Shown: piece by piece, positions 25,714 through 34,493 of the stretch | How positions within the stretch are numbered: the stretch's first letter is position 1 | How the letters are laid out: every line of letters begins with the position of its first letter | Assembly (NCBI GenBank): GCA_050486405.1 | Contig: JBJHDF010000032.1 | Coordinates: 1-36,546 of the forward strand | Length of the DNA: 36,546 nucleotides | Direction: 5' to 3' | From: JBJHDF01 sp050486405 | GTDB lineage: Bacteria; Pseudomonadota; Gammaproteobacteria; Pseudomonadales; Cellvibrionaceae | Notes under the pieces: model-generated | Seen by the model: only the letters and a program-made list of their open reading frames with translations | Databases searched by the model: none | What the model was told of the DNA's origin: nothing | Translations under genes and position numbers: made by a program

Positions 25714-27192
25714 ATGAACAAAGAAATTTTGCTGGTTGCCGATGCGGTATCCAACGAAAAAGGTGTAGAAAAGGCAGTTATCTTCGAGGCCATCGAAAGT
25801 GCTTTGGCGACCGCCACCAAAAAGCGTTTCGACGAAGACTCCACCATTGAGGTGATCATCGACCGCAATACCGGAGACTATGAGACCTTCCGGGTGTGGG
25901 AGGTCGTTGCGGACGACGTGCTGGCCGAACTGGGCACTCAGTTCACTTTGGAAGAGGCGCACGAAAAGGATCCCGCTCTGCAAGCCGGTGACATCTATCG
26001 GGAACAGATCGAAAACGTGGAGTTCGGCCGCATCGCCGCCCAGACTGCCAAGCAGGTTATTGTACAGAAGGTGCGCGAAGCCGAGCGGGCGCGCATGGTA
26101 GAGGATTATCGGGACCGGGTGGGCGAGCTGATCAACGGCACCGTAAAAAAGGTAACCCGCGAGAGCATTATCGTCGATCTGGGCAACAACGCTGAGGGTT
26201 TGCTGCCCCGCGAAGAACTGGTGGGCCGGGAGATATTTCGGGTCGGCGACCGGGTGCGGGCGCTGCTGCAGGATGTGCGCTCTGAAGTGCGCGGTCCGCA
26301 ATTGTTTCTGAGTCGCGCCTGTCCGGAAATGCTCATTGAGCTGTTCCGGATTGAAGTGCCGGAGATTGCCGAGGAAGTCATTGAAATCAAAGGCGCCGCG
26401 CGGGACCCGGGCCTGCGCGCCAAAATAGCAGTCAAGACCAACGACGGTCGCATAGATCCGGTGGGTGCCTGCGTTGGTATGCGCGGCTCGCGGGTGCAGG
26501 CGGTCTCCAATGAATTGGGTAACGAGCGGGTGGATATTGTGCTCTGGGACGACAACCCGGCGCAGTTTGTTATCAACGCCATGTCACCGGCGGAGATCGA
26601 ATCTATCGTCGTCGACGAAGATGCCGGCTCCATGGACGTGGCCGTGGACGAGGAAAACCTGGCCATGGCCATAGGTCGCGGCGGCCAGAACGTGCGGCTG
26701 GCCAGTGAACTGACTGGCTGGGACATCAATGTGATGAGCACCCAGGAGTGGGAGACCAAGCAACAGTCGGAGGCGGGCAACCTGATCCAGATGTTTGTCA
26801 CCTCTCTGGATGTGGATGAAGACGTAGCGGGTGTGCTGGTTGAGGAGGGCTTCACCAGCCTGGAAGAGGTTGCCTATGTGCCGCTGGAGGAAATGCTGTC
26901 CATCGAAGGTTTTGATGAAGACATCGCTGAAGAGTTGCGAGGTCGAGCCAAGGATGCCCTGCTGACGCAAGCGCTGGCCTCGGAAGAGCAGTTGGAAGGT
27001 GAGCCCGCCGAAGACTTGTTGAATATGGAAGGTATGGACCCGGAGTTGGCCAGGAAATTGGCCAGACAGGGCATACTCACTATGGAAGATCTGGCCGAGC
27101 AGGCCGTCGATGATTTGCTGTCCATCGAAGGACTTGATGAAGAGCGCGCTGCCGCGCTGATTATGAAAGCCCGTGAGCCCTGGTTTGCGTGA
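25714..27192 (+). CDS. nusA: Transcription termination/antitermination factor NusA
   Basis: A 492-residue RNA polymerase-binding factor, close to E. coli's 495. The order is an N-terminal RNAP-binding domain ('MNKEILLVADAVSNEKGV'), S1 domain from about residue 135 ('INGTVKKVTRESIIVDLG'), KH1 and KH2 ('GACVGMRGSRVQAV', 'AIGRGGQNVRLASEL'), then two acidic C-terminal repeats (each with 'LLSIEG/MLSIEG' helix-hairpin elements). The acidic repeats are the gammaproteobacterial form. It lies in the operon with the leader hairpins it may itself control. Confidence 0.97.
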   Translation: MNKEILLVADAVSNEKGVEKAVIFEAIESALATATKKRFDEDSTIEVIIDRNTGDYETFRVWEVVADDVLAELGTQFTLEEAHEKDPALQAGDIYREQIENVEFGRIAAQTAKQVIVQKVREAERARMVEDYRDRVGELINGTVKKVTRESIIVDLGNNAEGLLPREELVGREIFRVGDRVRALLQDVRSEVRGPQLFLSRACPEMLIELFRIEVPEIAEEVIEIKGAARDPGLRAKIAVKTNDGRIDPVGACVGMRGSRVQAVSNELGNERVDIVLWDDNPAQFVINAMSPAEIESIVVDEDAGSMDVAVDEENLAMAIGRGGQNVRLASELTGWDINVMSTQEWETKQQSEAGNLIQMFVTSLDVDEDVAGVLVEEGFTSLEEVAYVPLEEMLSIEGFDEDIAEELRGRAKDALLTQALASEEQLEGEPAEDLLNMEGMDPELARKLARQGILTMEDLAEQAVDDLLSIEGLDEERAAALIMKAREPWFA

Positions 27193-27245
27193 AGCGCAAA
27201 GTAAAACCCATAGCGATACGGCGACAAAGACCCTGAGGAAACACA

Positions 27246-29882
27246 ATGGCAGAAGTAACAGTTAGCGAACTCGCCAAATCTGTAGGCGCCCCGGTTGAGC
27301 GACTGCTGAAGCAGATGCAGGAAGCCGGTCTGTCTCACGATGCGGAAGACGCGCTGGTGTCCGATGATGAAAAGCAGCAGTTGCTGTCGTATTTGAAGAC
27401 CAGCCATGGTGAATCTGCGACCGGACCAAAGAAAATTACGCTCAAGCGCAAGACCACCACTACTCTGAAAACCGGTAGTGGCAGCGCACGCAAAACTGTC
27501 AATGTCGAAGTGCGCAAAAAGCGTACCTACGTCAAGCGGGAAGAGTCGGACGTTGAGGCCGAAAGATCTGCTTTGGAGGCCCAGGCCCTGGAGCAGGAAG
27601 CCGTGGAGCCAGTTGTGGAGCCCACGCCGGTCGCTGAGGAGCCGCCGGTAGAGCAGGTAGATGTCTCTGCGCCGGAGCGGACCAAGCCATCGTTTTTGGA
27701 TGACGCGGAAGAGAAGCGTCGCGCGGCCCAGGCGCGCCGTCTGGTTGAAGAGCAGGAGCGCCAGGCTGAGCTGCAGGCAAAGGAAGAGCAGTTAAAAGCT
27801 GCGAAGGAAAAAGCGGCGCGTGAGCAGAAATCGACGGAGCCCACGGTGGCTGACCCCGCCGCTTTGGCCGCAGCGGAAAAAGACACTGCCAAACACAGTA
27901 AAAAGAAAGAGCGCCGCTCGGATTTTGACGATGACGAAGAGCGCGGCAAGCGCACTGGCAAGGCGCTGAAAAAAGCCAAGAGCCTGGGGCCGAAGAAGGG
28001 TTCCAAGGTTGAACTGTTCGAGTTGGCGGAAGAGGATGGCGACGACTCGGAAATGATGGAGCGCCGCAGAACCCTGCGTGCCCATCACAAGGCATCCAAT
28101 AAACATGCCTTCAAGAAGCCGGTGGGTAAAGTGGTCAGAGACGTTGAAATTCCGGAAAACATCACAGTCGCCGAACTGGCCCAGCGCATGAGCGTAAAGT
28201 CAGGAGACGCCATCAAGCAGCTGATGAAGCTGGGTGTCATGGCCACCATCAATCAGCCTCTGGACCAGGAAACGGCCCAGCTTCTGGTGGAGGAAATGGG
28301 GCACAAGTTCAGGCTGGTCAGCGAAAACGATATGGAAACCCAGTTGACGGAGCTGGTCTCCGTGGACGGCGAAAAACTGCCCCGTGCGCCGGTGGTTACC
28401 GTTATGGGCCACGTCGACCACGGCAAGACGTCGCTGTTGGACTACATCCGTGAGTCCCGTGTGGCTGCCGGGGAAGCTGGTGGTATTACCCAGCATATCG
28501 GTGCCTATCGGGTGAAAACCGGTCACGGCGAGATAACCTTCCTGGATACGCCTGGCCACGCGGCCTTTACCGCCATGCGTGCCCGCGGTGCCCAATGCAC
28601 CGACGTGGTCATTCTGGTGGTGGCTGCCGATGACGGCGTCATGCCGCAGACCGAGGAAGCCGTACTGCATTCGCGTGCTGCGGGTGTGCCGCTGGTGGTA
28701 GCCATCAACAAGTGCGACAAGGAAAGCGCGGATCCCGATCGGGTCAAGAACGAACTGTCCGCCAAGGGTGTGATTCCCGAGGACTGGGGCGGCGATACCC
28801 AATTTGTCGAAGTGTCCGCCCATACCGGCGCCGGTATCGAGGAACTGCTTGAAGCGGTATCGCTGCAGGCCGAAGTGCTGGAGCTCAGCGCCGTGGCTGA
28901 TGCGCCCGCCCAGGGCGTGGTGATCGAATCCCGGGTGGAAAAAGGCCGCGGTGTGGTCGCCACCCTGCTGATTCAGCAGGGCACCCTCAAGCAGGGCGAC
29001 CTGGTGTTGGCCGGTCAGTCCTACGGCCGTGTGCGCGCCATGAGCAACGAGCTGGGTCAGCAGGTTCAGGAAGTGGGTCCCTCGTCCCCGGTGGAAATTC
29101 TCGGTCTGGATGCGGCGCCCAGCGCCGGCGACGACTTTATGGTGGTTGCCGACGAGCGCAAGGCCAGGGAAGTGGCGGAGTTCCGCGCCGAACGCGAGCG
29201 CAAGGATCGTCTGCAGCGCCAGCAGGCCGCCAAACTGGAGAACATGTTTGCCGGTATGGGTGACACCCAGACCCGGGTGCTGCCAGTGGTGGTCAAGGCC
29301 GACGTACGCGGCTCCCTGGAAGCGATTCAGGGTGCTCTCGGCGAAATCGGCAATGAAGAGGTGCAGGTCAATGTGATCTCTTCGGGTATCGGTGGTATCA
29401 CCGAGAACGACGTCAACCTGGCGTTGACATCCGGGGCCATTGTGTTGGGCTTTAACGTGCGCGCCGACGCTGCCGCCCGCCGACTGGCGGAAAACGAAAG
29501 CGTGGAGATCCGCTACTACAGCATCATCTACCAGTTGCTGGACGAGATCAAAGGTGCCCTCAGCGGCATGCTGGAGCCGGAGCGGGTGGAAACCATCCTC
29601 GGTGTGGCCGATGTGCGCGAAGTGTTCAGCTCGCCCAAGTTTGGCCAGGTGGCCGGCTGTATGGTTACCGAGGGCACTGTTTATCGCAGCAAGCCCATAC
29701 GCGTACTGCGCGACAATGTGGTGATCTACGAAGGCGAACTGGAATCCCTGCGCCGTTACAAAGACGATGTCAACGAAGTGCGCAACGGCATGGAGTGCGG
29801 TATCGGCGTGAAGAATTACGATGTAAAAGTGGGCGACCAGATCGAGGTCTACGAGGTCAAGGAAGTTGCCCGCAATCTTTGA
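27246..29882 (+). CDS. infB: Translation initiation factor IF-2
   Basis: An 878-residue GTPase that brings fMet-tRNA to the 30S subunit. It has the IF2_N domain at the start ('VSELAKSVGAPVERLLKQM'), a long charged Glu/Ala/Lys-rich linker (about residues 95-290), and a second IF2_N-like segment ('ITVAELAQRMSVKSGDAIKQ'). The G domain shows GHVDHGKT at 388-395, 'DTPGHAAF' and 'NKCDKESA', and domains II-IV end in 'YEVKEVARNL'. GAGGA precedes the ATG. The initiator tRNA it binds is encoded at the head of the same operon. Confidence 0.97.
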   Translation: MAEVTVSELAKSVGAPVERLLKQMQEAGLSHDAEDALVSDDEKQQLLSYLKTSHGESATGPKKITLKRKTTTTLKTGSGSARKTVNVEVRKKRTYVKREESDVEAERSALEAQALEQEAVEPVVEPTPVAEEPPVEQVDVSAPERTKPSFLDDAEEKRRAAQARRLVEEQERQAELQAKEEQLKAAKEKAAREQKSTEPTVADPAALAAAEKDTAKHSKKKERRSDFDDDEERGKRTGKALKKAKSLGPKKGSKVELFELAEEDGDDSEMMERRRTLRAHHKASNKHAFKKPVGKVVRDVEIPENITVAELAQRMSVKSGDAIKQLMKLGVMATINQPLDQETAQLLVEEMGHKFRLVSENDMETQLTELVSVDGEKLPRAPVVTVMGHVDHGKTSLLDYIRESRVAAGEAGGITQHIGAYRVKTGHGEITFLDTPGHAAFTAMRARGAQCTDVVILVVAADDGVMPQTEEAVLHSRAAGVPLVVAINKCDKESADPDRVKNELSAKGVIPEDWGGDTQFVEVSAHTGAGIEELLEAVSLQAEVLELSAVADAPAQGVVIESRVEKGRGVVATLLIQQGTLKQGDLVLAGQSYGRVRAMSNELGQQVQEVGPSSPVEILGLDAAPSAGDDFMVVADERKAREVAEFRAERERKDRLQRQQAAKLENMFAGMGDTQTRVLPVVVKADVRGSLEAIQGALGEIGNEEVQVNVISSGIGGITENDVNLALTSGAIVLGFNVRADAAARRLAENESVEIRYYSIIYQLLDEIKGALSGMLEPERVETILGVADVREVFSSPKFGQVAGCMVTEGTVYRSKPIRVLRDNVVIYEGELESLRRYKDDVNEVRNGMECGIGVKNYDVKVGDQIEVYEVKEVARNL

Positions 29883-29895
29883 CGGTTTTTAAGAG

Positions 29896-30288
29896 ATGGC
29901 CAGAGAATTTACCCGTTCCGACCGGGTGGCGGATGCCATTCAGCGTCTGCTGTCGCAATTGATTCCGCGGGAAGTGCGCGACCCCAGGGTGGGCATGGTG
30001 AATATCAACGGTGTCAATGTGACCCGTGATATGGCCTATGCCAAGGTCTATGTGACTTTTGTCGGCAGCGACGAGGGTCAGGACAACAAGGTGGCGGTGG
30101 AGGCGCTGAACAAGGCGTCGGGCTTTTTGCGCACCCTCTTGGCCAGTGAGTTGAGCATGCGTTCAGTGCCGCGTTTGCAGTTTATCTACGACGAAACCTC
30201 GGTGCGCGGCCAGGCCCTGTCGTCGCTGATCGACCGCGCCGTGGCGGATGACCGCGCCCGTCACCGTCAGGACGAGGGCGAAGACTGA
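29896..30288 (+). CDS. rbfA: Ribosome-binding factor A
   Basis: A 130-residue KH-like factor needed for 16S rRNA processing and cold growth. The N-terminus 'RSDRVADAIQRLLSQLI' and 'DPRVGMVNINGVNVTRDMAYAKVYV' are typical, as is 'VPRLQFIYDETSVRG' near the end. It starts 13 bp after infB and ends 3 bp before truB. The ribosome site is weak (AAGAG directly before ATG), consistent with translational coupling. Confidence 0.96.
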   Translation: MAREFTRSDRVADAIQRLLSQLIPREVRDPRVGMVNINGVNVTRDMAYAKVYVTFVGSDEGQDNKVAVEALNKASGFLRTLLASELSMRSVPRLQFIYDETSVRGQALSSLIDRAVADDRARHRQDEGED

Positions 30289-30291
30289 GTC

Positions 30292-31269
30292 ATGGGCCGC
30301 AGAAAACACGGCCGTGCGCTGGACGGTGTGCTGCTGCTGGACAAGGCCGCCGGCGTCAGTTCCAACCAGGCATTGCAGCAGGCCAAACGCCTGTTCTTTG
30401 CCGCCAAGGCGGGCCACACCGGCGCCCTGGACCCACTGGCCACGGGCCTGCTGCCCCTGTGCTTTGGCGAAGCTACCAAATTCAGCGGTGTGCTGCTCAA
30501 CGCCGACAAGCGCTATCGCAGCACCTTTTGTCTGGGGGTGACCACCAGCACCGGTGACGCCGACGGCGAAGTGCTGGAGCGCCGCTCCGCCCAGGGGCTC
30601 GATCGGGCCCGGGTGGAAACCGCTCTGGACGCCTTTGTCGGCGATATTCTGCAGGTGCCGTCCATGTACTCGGCCCTCAAGCACCAGGGACAGCCGCTGT
30701 ATAAGCTGGCGCGCCAGGGGGTCGAGATCGAAAGAGCGGCCCGGCCGGTGACGCTGCACAGTATCCGCGTGCTGGATTTCCGGCCGGCGGATGCCGACAC
30801 GGAGACTGCGGAACTGGAACTGGAAGTGCACTGCAGCAAGGGCACCTATATCCGCAGCCTGGCCGAGGATCTCGGCCGCGCTCTGGGCTGTGGCGCCCAT
30901 GTGCAGACCCTGCGTCGCACGGCGGCGGGGAGTTTTGCGCTGGACCGGGCGGTCACCCTGGATGAATTGACCGCGGAGCGGGGAGAGCAGCGGGCGGAAG
31001 TCCTGGATCACCACCTGCTGCCGGTGGATGCGCTGGTGGCGGATTTGCCGCCCCTGACCCTGCCTGAGACCAGTGCGCACTACTTCCGTCAGGGCAACCC
31101 GGTGATGGATGCCCAGGTCTATCGTTTGGGTCGTGAAGGTGATATGGTTCGGGTCTTTGCTCCCGGCGCCCCCGCCGAAACCGGCGCGGAACCCGCGATT
31201 TTCCTGGGCCTGGGCGAACTGGACGGCGAAGGCCGGGTAGCCCCCAAGCGCCTGATCGCCCAGCGCTGA
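30292..31269 (+). CDS. truB: tRNA pseudouridine(55) synthase
   Basis: Makes the universal pseudouridine 55 in the T-loop of tRNAs. The 325-residue protein has the catalytic aspartate, Asp47, in 'GHTGALDPLATGLL', then 'KRYRSTFCLGVTTSTGDADG', 'QVPSMYSALKHQGQPLY' and 'CSKGTYIRSLAEDLG'. The C-terminal PUA-like part is present. It follows rbfA by 3 bp. The repeat array starts 8 bp after its stop. Confidence 0.97.
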   Translation: MGRRKHGRALDGVLLLDKAAGVSSNQALQQAKRLFFAAKAGHTGALDPLATGLLPLCFGEATKFSGVLLNADKRYRSTFCLGVTTSTGDADGEVLERRSAQGLDRARVETALDAFVGDILQVPSMYSALKHQGQPLYKLARQGVEIERAARPVTLHSIRVLDFRPADADTETAELELEVHCSKGTYIRSLAEDLGRALGCGAHVQTLRRTAAGSFALDRAVTLDELTAERGEQRAEVLDHHLLPVDALVADLPPLTLPETSAHYFRQGNPVMDAQVYRLGREGDMVRVFAPGAPAETGAEPAIFLGLGELDGEGRVAPKRLIAQR

Positions 31270-31277
31270 CGAACACA

Positions 31278-31425
31278 GCAGCACAAGGATGTGCTGCCCA
31301 TTGGCCGCAGGCCAATGCGAGCCCGGGCAACGCCAGCAGATTCGCACATCTGCGCCAGTGTTGCCGGGGCGACCGAGACCACAAATCAGGATGATTTGTT
31401 CTGCGAAGATGGTGAAAAGAACATG
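31278..31425 (+). repeat. 148-bp structured repeat, unit 1 (truB-rpsO gap)
   Basis: First unit of a direct-repeat array. It contains four consecutive inverted repeats: GCAGCACA/TGTGCTGC (loop AGGA), CATTGGCC/GGCCAATG (loop GCA), GGCAACGC/GTGTTGCC enclosing CAGAT/ATCTG, and ACAAATC/GATTTGT (loop AGGAT). It ends with GAAAAGAACATG. Unit 2 is identical apart from one inserted T. Confidence 0.92.
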
Positions 31426-31574
31426 GCAGCACAAGGATGTGCTGCCTCATTGGCCGCAGGCCAATGCGAGCCCGGGCAACGCCAGCAGATTCGCACATCT
31501 GCGCCAGTGTTGCCGGGGCGACCGAGACCACAAATCAGGATGATTTGTTCTGCGAAGATGGTGAAAAGAACATG
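31426..31574 (+). repeat. 149-bp structured repeat, unit 2
   Basis: Direct copy of unit 1, ending with the same GAAAAGAACATG at the exact base before the N-run. Confidence 0.92.
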
Positions 31575-31674
31575 NNNNNNNNNNNNNNNNNNNNNNNNNN
31601 NNNNNNNNNNNNNNNNNNNNNNNNNNNNNNNNNNNNNNNNNNNNNNNNNNNNNNNNNNNNNNNNNNNNNNNNNN
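31575..31674. other. Assembly gap of 100 N
   Basis: Exactly 100 N bases lying between complete repeat units, the usual placeholder for a gap of unknown length. The true number of repeat units is therefore not known. Confidence 0.98.
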
Positions 31675-31804
31675 GCAGCACAAGGATGTGCTGCCCCATT
31701 GGCCGCAGGCCAATGCGAGCCCGGGCAACGCCAGCAGATTCGCACATCTGCGCCAGCGTTGCCGGGGCGACCGAGACCACAAATCAGGATGATTTGTGGT
31801 CTCG
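31675..31804 (+). repeat. Structured repeat, last unit with extended hairpin
   Basis: Same as units 1 and 2 up to GATTTGT, but the T-to-C change in GCGTTGCC makes the third stem perfect. The final hairpin is longer: CGAGACCACAAATC (31772-31785) pairs fully with 31791-31804. After that the sequence is the unique rpsO leader (83 bp), in which no convincing promoter was found. Confidence 0.9.
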
Positions 31805-31887
31805 AGTAGGTAAAAAGCAAGCTAGCCCACCTGTAGATATGCACGGGTGCGGCCGTATTTCAAAGCATATTCAATGAGGAAACAATC

Positions 31888-32157
31888 ATGGCACTGAGTG
31901 CTAGCGAAAAAGCTGAAGTGGTAAAAGGTTTTCAACAGGCCGAGGGCGATACCGGTTCTCCGGAAGTCCAGGTCGCTCTTTTGACCGCCAATATCAACAA
32001 GCTGCAAGGCCACTTTTCCGGCCACAAGCACGACCACCATTCCCGTCGCGGTCTGATCCGCATGGTAAACCAGCGCCGCAAACTGCTGGACTACCTCAAG
32101 GGTAAGGACAGCGGTCGTTACGCTGCGCTGATCGAAAAACTGGGTCTGCGTCGATAA
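31888..32157 (+). CDS. rpsO: 30S ribosomal protein S15
   Basis: An 89-residue ribosomal protein, full length for the family. 'FQQAEGDTGSPEVQVALLTANINKLQGHF', 'HKHDHHSRRGLIRMVNQRRKLLDYL' and 'YAALIEKLGLRR' are the family hallmarks. GAGGAAAC lies just before the ATG. E. coli S15 represses itself through its mRNA leader; here the leader is short and preceded by the repeat array, so control may differ. The terminator 8 bp downstream partly separates it from pnp. Confidence 0.98.
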   Translation: MALSASEKAEVVKGFQQAEGDTGSPEVQVALLTANINKLQGHFSGHKHDHHSRRGLIRMVNQRRKLLDYLKGKDSGRYAALIEKLGLRR

Positions 32158-32164
32158 GTTTGCC

Positions 32165-32190
32165 GTGCCCGCTTATGCGGGCACTTTTTT
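32165..32190 (+). terminator. Intrinsic terminator after rpsO
   Basis: A perfect stem, GTGCCCGC / GCGGGCAC with loop TTAT, is followed by six T residues. The same position holds a terminator in E. coli rpsO-pnp. Confidence 0.93.
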
Positions 32191-32247
32191 ATACGGTAGT
32201 ACCCGAATTTTGCAAGTCAACATGTCAAAGAAGAGAAGGATAGAAGA

Positions 32248-34377
32248 GTGAATCCGATCATCAAGAAATTCCAATACGGCGACCAGACCGTTACCCTGGA
32301 AACCGGGCGCATTGCCCGCCAGGCCACGGGCGCTGTGCTGGTAAGCATGGGCGAAACTGCGGTGCTGTGCACAGTAGTGGGCGCCAAAGAAGCTACTCCC
32401 GGCCAGCCGTTTTTCCCCCTGTCTGTGCACTATCAGGAAAAGGCCTACGCTGCCGGCAAGATTCCCGGAGGCTTTTTCAAGCGCGAGGGTCGTCCCTCCG
32501 AGAAAGAAACCCTGACGTCTCGGTTGATCGACCGCCCCATTCGTCCGCTGTTTCCCAACGGCTTTATGAACGAAGTGCAGGTGGTATGTACCGTTATGTC
32601 CACCTGCAAGGCGATCGATCCCGATATCCCCGCCATGATTGGTACCTCCGCTGCACTCGCCGTGTCCGGCATTCCCTTTGCCGGCCCCATCGGCGCTGCC
32701 CGCGTGGGCTTCTCGGCGGAACAGGGCTACCTGCTCAACCCCTCCTACCAGCAACTGAAATCCAGCGAACTGGACATGGTGGTTGCCGGCACCAAGGACG
32801 CCGTATTGATGGTGGAGTCCGAAGCCAAAGAGTTGCCGGAAGACATTATGCTCGGCGCGGTGTTGTTTGCCCACCAGGAGATGCAGGTGGTGGTTGCCGC
32901 CTGTGAAGAGTTGGCGCGCGATGCCGGCAAACCCAAGTGGGACTGGCAGCCGCAGGCAGACAACGCCGAACTCAAGGCCGCTCTGGAAAAAAACTTTGCC
33001 GATTCCATCGGTGTGGCCTATCGCATCACCGACAAGACCAAGCGCTACGATCGCCTGTCCGAACTGCGCAATCAGGCACTGGAAGAGTTGGTCAGCGAAA
33101 CCACCGGCGTAACCGCCGAGGATGTGAAAAAGCAGTTCGCCAAACTGGAAAAGAATCTGGTGCGTTCACGGGTGGTGGCCGGCGAACCGCGCATCGACGG
33201 TCGCGACAGCAAGACAGTACGCCCCATCGAAGTGGAAGTGGGCGTGTTGCCCAAAGCCCACGGTTCGGCACTGTTTACCCGGGGCGAAACCCAGGCGCTG
33301 GTGGTGGCCACCCTGGGCAATGCCCGGGATGCCCAGATCATTGACGCCCTGGAAGGCGAGCGCAAGGATCCATTCATGCTGCACTACAACTTTCCGCCCT
33401 ACTCCGTGGGTGAAGCCGGGCGCATGGGCGCCACCGGTCGTCGGGAAGTGGGTCACGGGCGTCTGGCGCGCCGCGGTGTGGCGGCGGTATTGCCGGATCT
33501 GGCCAGTTTTCCCTACACCCTGCGGGTGGTCAGCGAAATTACCGAGTCCAACGGCTCCAGCTCCATGGCCAGTGTCTGCGGCACCAGCCTGGCACTGATG
33601 GACGCCGGTGTGCCCCTGAAGTCACCGGTGGCCGGCATAGCCATGGGTCTGGTGAAAGAGGGCGATCAGTACGCGGTGCTGACCGATATCCTGGGCGACG
33701 AGGATCACCTGGGCGATATGGATTTCAAGGTTGCCGGTACCTCCAGCGGCGTTACCGCGCTGCAAATGGACATCAAGATCGAAGGCATCACCGAAGAGAT
33801 TATGGAAACCGCTCTGGAGCAGGCCCTGCATGCGCGCCTGCACATTCTTGCCGAAATGAACCGGGTGCTGAGCAAGTCCCGCGACGCGGTCAGCGAAAAT
33901 GCTCCGCGCTTCGAGGTCTTCAAGGTTCATCCGGACAAGATCCGCGACATTATCGGTAAGGGCGGTGCCACTATCCGCTCCATCACCGAAGAGACCGGAG
34001 CATCCATCGACATCGAAGACGACGGCACTGTGCGCATCTACGCCGACGACGCCCAGGCCCTCCAGGCGGCGGTGGATCGCGTGGCCAGCATTACTGCCGA
34101 AGCCGAGATCGGCGCCATCTACGAAGGCACTGTGGTGCGTATTATGGACTTTGGCGCCTTCGTCAACTTCCTGCCCGGCAAGGATGGTCTGGTACATATC
34201 TCCCAGATCGCCGACGAGCGGGTCAATGACGTCAACGACTACCTCAAGGAAGGTCAGGTGGTGCGGGTCAAGTGTCTGGATGTGGACCAGCGCGGCCGTA
34301 TCAAGCTGTCCATCAAGGAAGCCCTGGCGGAAGAAGCCGAGAACGCCGGCGCCGAAGAAGACGCCACTCAGGAGTAA
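32248..34377 (+). CDS. pnp: Polyribonucleotide nucleotidyltransferase (PNPase)
   Basis: A phosphorolytic 3'-5' exoribonuclease, trimeric and part of the RNA degradosome in relatives. The 709-residue protein starts at GTG (32248) with GAAGGA upstream and opens 'NPIIKKFQYGDQTVTLETG', like E. coli. It has two RNase PH domains ('FFKREGRPSEKETLTSRLIDRP', 'GRREVGHGRLARRGV', 'ESNGSSSMASVCG'), a KH domain with IIGKGGATIR and a C-terminal S1 domain ('YEGTVVRIMDFGAFVNFLPG'). No RNase III leader stem was worked out. Confidence 0.97.
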   Translation: MNPIIKKFQYGDQTVTLETGRIARQATGAVLVSMGETAVLCTVVGAKEATPGQPFFPLSVHYQEKAYAAGKIPGGFFKREGRPSEKETLTSRLIDRPIRPLFPNGFMNEVQVVCTVMSTCKAIDPDIPAMIGTSAALAVSGIPFAGPIGAARVGFSAEQGYLLNPSYQQLKSSELDMVVAGTKDAVLMVESEAKELPEDIMLGAVLFAHQEMQVVVAACEELARDAGKPKWDWQPQADNAELKAALEKNFADSIGVAYRITDKTKRYDRLSELRNQALEELVSETTGVTAEDVKKQFAKLEKNLVRSRVVAGEPRIDGRDSKTVRPIEVEVGVLPKAHGSALFTRGETQALVVATLGNARDAQIIDALEGERKDPFMLHYNFPPYSVGEAGRMGATGRREVGHGRLARRGVAAVLPDLASFPYTLRVVSEITESNGSSSMASVCGTSLALMDAGVPLKSPVAGIAMGLVKEGDQYAVLTDILGDEDHLGDMDFKVAGTSSGVTALQMDIKIEGITEEIMETALEQALHARLHILAEMNRVLSKSRDAVSENAPRFEVFKVHPDKIRDIIGKGGATIRSITEETGASIDIEDDGTVRIYADDAQALQAAVDRVASITAEAEIGAIYEGTVVRIMDFGAFVNFLPGKDGLVHISQIADERVNDVNDYLKEGQVVRVKCLDVDQRGRIKLSIKEALAEEAENAGAEEDATQE

Positions 34378-34408
34378 ATGGTTTCCGGACCATGAACGCC
34401 GGGAAAGG

Positions 34409-34442
34409 GGCTGGAGCCTAAAAAGGCTCCAGCCTTTTTTTT
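34409..34442 (+). terminator. Intrinsic terminator after pnp
   Basis: An 11-bp perfect stem, GGCTGGAGCCT / AGGCTCCAGCC, with an AAAA loop and eight T residues. It marks the end of the translation operon. Confidence 0.96.
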
Positions 34443-34493
34443 ACGCGAATTTTTAGCGGAACTTGTTACACCATTGATAACGTGGGAGAAAGA

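Noticed and set aside
31278..31804. CRISPR array
   Set aside because: Units of 148-149 bp are directly joined with no spacers, and no cas gene is present.
31289..31877. Open frames across the repeat units and the N gap
   Set aside because: They read through N bases and hairpin repeats, are the same in several frames, and have no ribosome site or known domain.
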